Of a stretch of DNA of 64,000 nucleotides, positions 59,438 to 64,000 are shown one piece after another; the stretch's first letter is position 1; each line of letters begins with the position of its first letter. Under the pieces are notes generated by a model. That model was not told where the DNA came from. It did not search any database and saw only the letters and a list, made by a program, of their open reading frames with translations. Origin of the DNA: Bacillota bacterium (lineage in GTDB: Bacteria > Bacillota > Sulfobacillia > DUMF01); NCBI GenBank assembly GCA_012840015.1, contig DUMF01000029.1, forward strand, positions 1 through 64,000. Reading direction: 5' to 3'. Position numbers and translations under genes: made by a program.

Positions 59438-60091
59438 GTGAAGGAGTTCGCTGTGATCGGTCTTGGGAGATTCGGGCAGAGCGTGGCGGTCGGCCTCGCC
59501 TCCTTGGGCGAAAGCGTCTTGGGAATAGACCTTGATGAGGCGCGAGTGAATGAGGTCTCTCATCAGCTCACCAAAGTGGTGCAGGCAGATGCCACCGATG
59601 AGGAAGTGCTTAGGTCGTTGGGGCTTAGGAACTTCGATGTGGTGGTAGTGGCAGTAGGCTCCCTCGAAGCTAGCATTCTCATAACCCTGGGTCTCAAGGA
59701 AATGGGCGTGAAATACGTCATAGCTAAGGCTTCTAGTGACGCGCACGCTAAGGTACTCACCAAGATCGGTGCCGACCGCATAGTCTTACCCGAGAAAGAA
59801 ATGGGCACTAGGGTGGCTTACAACCTCTCTTCGAGCAACATCCTGGATGTCATAGAACTCTCACCGGAGTATTCCGTAATAGAGGTTTCGGCGGACGGCG
59901 AGTTAGTTGGGCGGACGCTGAGAACGCTCGACCTTCGGAACAAATACGGGGTAAACGTGCTTGCCATAAAACGGGGTGCCAGCGTGAACCTTTCGCCTAG
60001 AGCTGAGGATCGGATCGAGAAGGATGACGTGTTGGTACTGGTAGGGACGAATACCGGTTTAAAGAGGGTGCAAGAGCTAACTACGAAGTGA
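59438..60091 (+). CDS. ktrA: Ktr potassium uptake regulator KtrA (RCK protein)
   Basis: A 217-residue RCK protein. An N-terminal Rossmann fold (KEFAVIGLGRFGQSVAVGLASLG; the acidic VLGIDLDEARVN follows) binds ATP/ADP or NAD(H), and the C-terminal RCK_C domain (about 135-217; VIEVSADGELVGRTLRTLDL) often binds c-di-AMP. An octameric KtrA ring gates KtrB. GTG 59438 follows GGAGGTG and is 17 bases after the ktrB stop; the TTG at 59417 is unlikely. The stop overlaps the next gene's start (GTGA). Confidence 0.92.
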   Translation: MKEFAVIGLGRFGQSVAVGLASLGESVLGIDLDEARVNEVSHQLTKVVQADATDEEVLRSLGLRNFDVVVVAVGSLEASILITLGLKEMGVKYVIAKASSDAHAKVLTKIGADRIVLPEKEMGTRVAYNLSSSNILDVIELSPEYSVIEVSADGELVGRTLRTLDLRNKYGVNVLAIKRGASVNLSPRAEDRIEKDDVLVLVGTNTGLKRVQELTTK

Positions 60092-60882
60092 AAAAGATCT
60101 CTAGCCTCTCTAATACAGTAGTCAAGAGGACCGGAAAGCTGTTCAACGATAGCGATTATCGCCGGAAATCGGGATTGGCGGTGGTTGAAGGCTTTCGTCT
60201 AGTAAAAGATGCTATGAGTGCCGGTGCGGAGATCCAGTGGGTATTCCTTTCAGAGGAACTGGCTGGGGAAAAAATGGAGGAGCTTGGGTTGTCCGAGATC
60301 GGCGATACCTACGTAGCTGCGCCTGCCGTCTTGAAAAAGCTGAGCAGCACGGCGACTCCGCAGGGCATAGTGGCAGTTGTGCACGTGGAGAGGCGAGAAC
60401 TGGGGACTATTGCTGCTAAACGTCTAATCGTGTTGGATGGAGTTGGGGAACCTGGCAATGCTGGTACCCTGATAAGAGGCGCCGCTGCCTTCGGTTTCGC
60501 CGTAGCGGTGATGCCAGGTAGCGTGGACATTTTCAGCCCCAAAGTGCTTCGGGCCAGTATGGGGGGCGTGTTTCGCACCCCTGTGTTTTTTTGTAATAGC
60601 CTGGATGAACTGATAGGCTTCTCTCGTAGCGAAGGGCTTCCCATATGGGTTGCCGACAACAGGGGTGGAGTGCCAGTAAACGAGGCTCGAATTGATGATA
60701 ATATTATTGTAGTCTTGGGAAACGAAGCACACGGCCCCCTTTCATTTGCTAATAGGGAAATACCAGGCGTGGAGCGGATCACGATACCGATGGAGGAAGG
60801 CGTGGAGTCGCTGAACGTAGCGATGGCTGGGACAATCATCATGTACGAATCATTCCGTAGGAGACGGACTTGGAGGTGTTAG
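60088..60882 (+). CDS. TrmH-family rRNA methyltransferase
   Basis: A 264-residue SpoU-type methyltransferase with the trefoil-knot motifs: motif 1 LDGVGEPGNAGTLIRGAAAFG, motif 2 VVLGNEAHGPLS and motif 3 ITIPMEEGVESLNVAMAGTIIMYE. The N-terminal ~110 residues are the substrate-recognition domain (LFNDSDYRRKSGLAVVEGFRLV). It 2'-O-methylates a ribose in rRNA (RlmB-like) or tRNA; the precise nucleotide is not decidable. GTG 60088 overlaps the ktrA stop by four bases; thrS follows two bases later. Confidence 0.9.
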   Translation: MKKISSLSNTVVKRTGKLFNDSDYRRKSGLAVVEGFRLVKDAMSAGAEIQWVFLSEELAGEKMEELGLSEIGDTYVAAPAVLKKLSSTATPQGIVAVVHVERRELGTIAAKRLIVLDGVGEPGNAGTLIRGAAAFGFAVAVMPGSVDIFSPKVLRASMGGVFRTPVFFCNSLDELIGFSRSEGLPIWVADNRGGVPVNEARIDDNIIVVLGNEAHGPLSFANREIPGVERITIPMEEGVESLNVAMAGTIIMYESFRRRRTWRC

Positions 60883-60883
60883 C

Positions 60884-62776
60884 GTGGGTGATTGTCAGAC
60901 TGTCCTCGAACTACTGAAACATACGGACCACGAGACTCAGAAGCGTGCGTTAGTCGCGAAAGTGGATGGAAAGCTTGTGGACCTCAAGGGCTGTGTTCCA
61001 GAGGGCGCACCCGTTCAATTCTTGACTTTTGATGATCCAGAGGGCCGGGCGGTCTACCGTCACACCGCCGCGCACGTTTTAGCCCAAGCGGTAAAAAGGA
61101 TTTACCCAGAGGCCAAGCTGGGCATCGGGCCGGCGATCGAAGATGGCTTCTATTACGACTTTAAGGTAGACAAGCCATTCTCTCCCGAAGATCTTGCCGC
61201 CATTGAGGAGGAAATGAAGAGGATCGTCAAAGAGGACCTCCCGATCGAAAGGATGGAAGTATCGAGAGAGGAAGCCAGACGGATTTTCAGCCAGCGCGGT
61301 GAACCGTTCAAGCTCGAGCTGATATCCGAGCTTCCCGAAGGCGAACCAATTTCGTGCTACAAGCAGGGGGAGTACGTGGATCTGTGCGTCGGCCCTCACC
61401 TACCTTCCACCTCCAGACTGAAAGCGTTCAAGCTGCTTAGCGTGGCGGGGGCTTACTGGCGTGGCGATGAGAAGAACGAAATGCTTCAACGGATATACGG
61501 CACCGCGTTTGAGACACAGACGCAGCTGGACGGGTACCTTTTCAAACTGGAAGAAGCAAAGCGCCGGGATCACAGGAGGCTGGGTAGGGAACTGGATCTT
61601 TTCAGCATGCATGAAGAAGGCGGGCCAGGTCTCGTATACTGGCATCCCAATGGTGGCTTGATCCGGCAGCTTATTGAAGACTTTTGGCGGGCGGAACATA
61701 GAAAGCGCGGATATGATATAGTTTTCAGTCCACACATCGCCAAGTTGGACCTGTGGAAGACCAGCGGCCATTGGGACTGGTATAAGGAAAACATGTATTC
61801 GCCCATGAAAATCGATGAAGTGGACTACCTGCTAAAGCCCATGAACTGCCCATTCCACATCCTAATGTACAAGACGCAGACCAGGAGTTACCGCGACTTG
61901 CCCATGCGATGGGCTGAGCTCGGTACTGTGTACCGCTACGAAAGGTCGGGCGTGCTTCACGGCCTTCTGCGGGTTCGCGGGTTTACGCAGGATGATGCAC
62001 ACCTTTTCTGCAGACCTGATCAGCTGAAGGCGGAAATCGAGGGCGTACTGGACCTCGCAGACTATATGTTGAAGAGCTTTGGCTTTAAGGAATACACCCT
62101 CATGCTTTCAGTCAGGGATCCGATGAACAAGAAGAAGTATATCGGTAACGACCAGGTGTGGGAGATGGCTGAGAACGCCCTGAAGGAAGCACTCCAGGCG
62201 AAAGGTTTGCCCTACGTTGTGGGAGAAGGTGAAGCTAAGTTCTATGGCCCGGCGATTGACATAACCATCAAGGACGCTTTGGGCAGGGGTTGGCAAGGCC
62301 CAACCATACAGGTGGATTTTAACCTTCCGGAGAGGTTTGACCTGACGTACATGGGTGAAGACGGTCACCTGCATCGGCCGGTGATGATTCATCGAACTGT
62401 ACTTGGTTCCATGGAACGCTTCTTGGGCTGTTTGATCGAGCATTACGCGGGCGCCTTTCCAGTATGGTTATCTCCCGTGCAGGCGGTGGTGATACCCGTA
62501 GCCGATAGGCATTACGATTACGCGGAGGAACTCGGTGAAAGGCTCAAGTGTGCAGGCATCAGGGCTCAAGTGGATACCAGAAACGAAAAAGTGAGTTTCA
62601 AGATACGCGATGCTGAGGTCAAGAAGATCCCCTATATGTTGGTGGTAGGGGACAGAGAAATGAACTCCGGGAGCGCTGCAGTGCGCAAGAGAGCTGTGGG
62701 CGATACGGGGAGTAAGCCTACGGACGAGATCATCGGAGAAATCAAGCGCGAAGCGGCTCTACCGTCCTCGCATTGA
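60884..62776 (+). CDS. thrS: Threonyl-tRNA synthetase
   Basis: A 630-residue class II synthetase. Domains in order: a TGS domain (about 1-60), an editing domain with HTAAHVLAQAVKRIYPEAKLGIGPAIEDGFYYD and the GPHLPST segment, then the catalytic core with Zn-binding CPFH (LKPMNCPFHILMYK), FTQDDAHLFCRP and HRTVLGSMERF, and the anticodon-binding domain (LSPVQAVVIPVAD). It charges tRNA-Thr and edits mischarged Ser. GTG 60884 follows GGAGGTG. No T-box leader is present in the two-base gap, so it is expressed from the upstream infC/ktr transcript. Confidence 0.96.
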   Translation: MGDCQTVLELLKHTDHETQKRALVAKVDGKLVDLKGCVPEGAPVQFLTFDDPEGRAVYRHTAAHVLAQAVKRIYPEAKLGIGPAIEDGFYYDFKVDKPFSPEDLAAIEEEMKRIVKEDLPIERMEVSREEARRIFSQRGEPFKLELISELPEGEPISCYKQGEYVDLCVGPHLPSTSRLKAFKLLSVAGAYWRGDEKNEMLQRIYGTAFETQTQLDGYLFKLEEAKRRDHRRLGRELDLFSMHEEGGPGLVYWHPNGGLIRQLIEDFWRAEHRKRGYDIVFSPHIAKLDLWKTSGHWDWYKENMYSPMKIDEVDYLLKPMNCPFHILMYKTQTRSYRDLPMRWAELGTVYRYERSGVLHGLLRVRGFTQDDAHLFCRPDQLKAEIEGVLDLADYMLKSFGFKEYTLMLSVRDPMNKKKYIGNDQVWEMAENALKEALQAKGLPYVVGEGEAKFYGPAIDITIKDALGRGWQGPTIQVDFNLPERFDLTYMGEDGHLHRPVMIHRTVLGSMERFLGCLIEHYAGAFPVWLSPVQAVVIPVADRHYDYAEELGERLKCAGIRAQVDTRNEKVSFKIRDAEVKKIPYMLVVGDREMNSGSAAVRKRAVGDTGSKPTDEIIGEIKREAALPSSH

Positions 62777-62789
62777 GGCTCTGGGAAAG

Positions 62790-62841
62790 AAGAGGAGATA
62801 GCCCTTCCTGTGAAGACTGTGAAGAGCGATCTCCTCTTTTT
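62790..62841 (+). terminator. Terminator after thrS
   Basis: AAGAGGAGAT (62790-62799) pairs with ATCTCCTCTT (62829-62838), followed by TTT. It separates thrS from the convergent pheT gene. Confidence 0.75.
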
Positions 62842-62867
62842 GTCTGGTGAGCCTGCCGTGGCGGCCG

Positions 62868-64000
62868 TTAAGAGCGTAACGTGGCGCCAAAGCGTTCTAT
62901 AAGCTCTTTCCGCACTTGTTGGTGTACCGAGTCTACTTCACTATCTGTTAAGGTCCTATCTTCAGCCCTATAGGTTATTCTAACTGCTAGACTCCGTTTG
63001 CCTTCCGGTACCCAAGAGCCCTTAAACACGTCGAAAAGCTTTGCTTCCACGGCTAAGGGGCGGCCTGCTTCGAGGATTGCCTTAGCGATCTGCCCGAAGG
63101 GTACACTTTCCCCGACTACGAAAGCGATATCCCTTTCCACACACGGGTAACGCGGTATGGGCTGGCATGTGCGGTTCATCTTCCTGAGCTCGAGCAGAAG
63201 ATCGAGGTCAAGCTCTGCGACCAGGACACGGGAAGGCAGGTCCCAGGCGGATTGTATGTCAGGATGGAGCTCTCCTATCGAACCCAGCGTATGTGGGCCA
63301 GCAATCACGAGAGCTTGGCGGTATGGGTGGTACTGCGTCTCGTGTGACTGGACGAAACCAGCATCGATTCCCAATCTCGCCATCAATGCTTCTACTATGC
63401 CCTTCATCCAATAGAAGTCGACCTGGCGCCGCGGATTATCCCAGTGAACGGGGAACTGCTCCCCAGTGGCGCCGATCGAGAGCTTCAAGCGCTCATCAGG
63501 AAGCTCCTGGAGGGGAAGGGACTTGGCGAAGTAGGCTTTTCCTATTTCGAACAATTTCAATCTGTTCGAGCCATGAGCTATATTGTAAGCCATTACTTTG
63601 AGCATGCCTGGCAAAAGGCTTCGGGGAAGTAGACTCTGGTCTTCCACTATTGGATTTGCCAGACGAATACTGTGTGCGATTTCGGCTTCCAGCCCAGAAC
63701 GCTTGAGGTCTCCCGGGCCGATCAAGGAGGGGGTAATGATTTCCTGAAGCCCACATCCCATCATGAACTCTCTCACCTGGTCCACAGCGGTCTGCTCGGG
63801 TGTCTTGCCACCCGGCACTGTGCTGTCGCGTAGGGAGGTTGCAGGGATGTTTTCGAACCCGTAAGTCCTTGCCAGTTCTTCTACGAGGTCTATTTCCGAA
63901 TCTATATCCACTCGCCTTGCAGGTACAGTCACGGCGAGTGTGTCACCGTGATCACGAATTTCGAAGTCGAGACTCTGCAATAGCGAGATGGCCTCCGGCT
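62868..64000 (-). CDS. pheT: Phenylalanyl-tRNA synthetase beta subunit (partial, C-terminal part)
   Basis: About 377 residues are visible; the gene continues past the right edge (the frame is open through 64000). The B5/core region is seen (PARRVDIDSEIDLVEELARTYGFENIP), then the catalytic-like core (GLQEIITPSLIGP; RLANPIVEDQSLLPRSLLPGM; YHPYRQALVIAG) and the C-terminal FDX-ACB anticodon-binding domain (PIPRYPCVERDIAFVVGESVPFGQIAKAI, and VRITYRAEDRTLTDSEVD). It forms the (alpha-beta)2 enzyme with PheS, expected beyond the window. It ends convergently with thrS. Confidence 0.95.
   Translation of the reverse strand, partial: PEAISLLQSLDFEIRDHGDTLAVTVPARRVDIDSEIDLVEELARTYGFENIPATSLRDSTVPGGKTPEQTAVDQVREFMMGCGLQEIITPSLIGPGDLKRSGLEAEIAHSIRLANPIVEDQSLLPRSLLPGMLKVMAYNIAHGSNRLKLFEIGKAYFAKSLPLQELPDERLKLSIGATGEQFPVHWDNPRRQVDFYWMKGIVEALMARLGIDAGFVQSHETQYHPYRQALVIAGPHTLGSIGELHPDIQSAWDLPSRVLVAELDLDLLLELRKMNRTCQPIPRYPCVERDIAFVVGESVPFGQIAKAILEAGRPLAVEAKLFDVFKGSWVPEGKRSLAVRITYRAEDRTLTDSEVDSVHQQVRKELIERFGATLRS

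Noticed and set aside
60884-60890. Possible T-box leader for thrS
   Set aside because: Only two bases separate thrS from the upstream methyltransferase gene, so no leader can be present.

Overview
The window looks like a chromosome segment from an endospore-forming Bacillota, probably an anaerobic, clostridium-like lineage of the Moorella/Desulfotomaculum/Thermacetogenium kind. The evidence is a sleB-ypeB cortex-lysis pair, a gerABC germination operon, ytxC, a SpoIID/LytB protein, a SPOCS-domain protein, a tungsten-type aldehyde:ferredoxin oxidoreductase, a small 2[4Fe-4S] ferredoxin, sigma-A promoters with 17-bp spacers, strong GGAGG ribosome sites and many GTG/TTG starts. Genus cannot be fixed because there is no rRNA gene.

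Layout. 1-4000 is a graveyard: ISLre2-like and possibly IS110-like transposase relics, an intact CPBP protease, and a sugar-binding-protein fragment joined to the C-terminal half of a dihydrolipoamide dehydrogenase. 4036-6179 holds the oxidoreductase with a MoaD-like partner. 6975-9334 is a polar amino acid ABC importer, followed by a CFI-box protein and a short promoter-to-terminator unit. 10174-16563 holds a GntR regulator, an MBL hydrolase, BipA, a new-looking GRLGG-repeat protein, a GH18 spore-type glycosidase, an FmdB zinc ribbon and an adenosine-specific kinase. 16632-23023 carries ypeB/sleB and a LexA-controlled ImuB-like / DUF6504 / DnaE2 mutagenesis cassette. 23709-26209 has atpZ, an FMN riboswitch pointing through antisense rsmD toward an ECF transporter S component, and an AIR-synthase-like protein. 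26263-37327 contains a triple SPOCS-SH3 protein, two glycosyltransferases, a group II intron relic, a ferredoxin, a NifU-like protein and the germination operon led by an unclassified exported protein.

37901-38463 is a six-tRNA array (Val, Asp, Phe, Gly, Cys, Val). A degenerate copy of the 3' half of the last tRNA-Val lies in the same orientation at 48453-48489, so 38464-48489 looks like an old integrated island. It holds an excisionase-like gene next to the tRNA, a PlsY fragment, a single-chain RND-TolC fusion with its adaptor, an IS256 relic, a YkgJ protein and a decayed pdxS-pdxT pair.

48801-53498 holds LytS/LytT facing a CstA-type carrier, plausibly a pyruvate/peptide-responsive uptake module. 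53814-62776 holds spoIID-like, ytxC, a DMT exporter, and infC-rpmI-rplT with an L20-type leader, followed by ktrB-ktrA-trmH-thrS. The window ends inside pheT on the minus strand.

Most interesting: the RND-TolC fusion whose TolC part seems to lack barrel strands; the tRNA-bounded relic island; the GRLGG-repeat protein; the FMN-switched antisense arrangement over rsmD; and the SOS cassette with a catalytically stripped ImuB and no ImuA.
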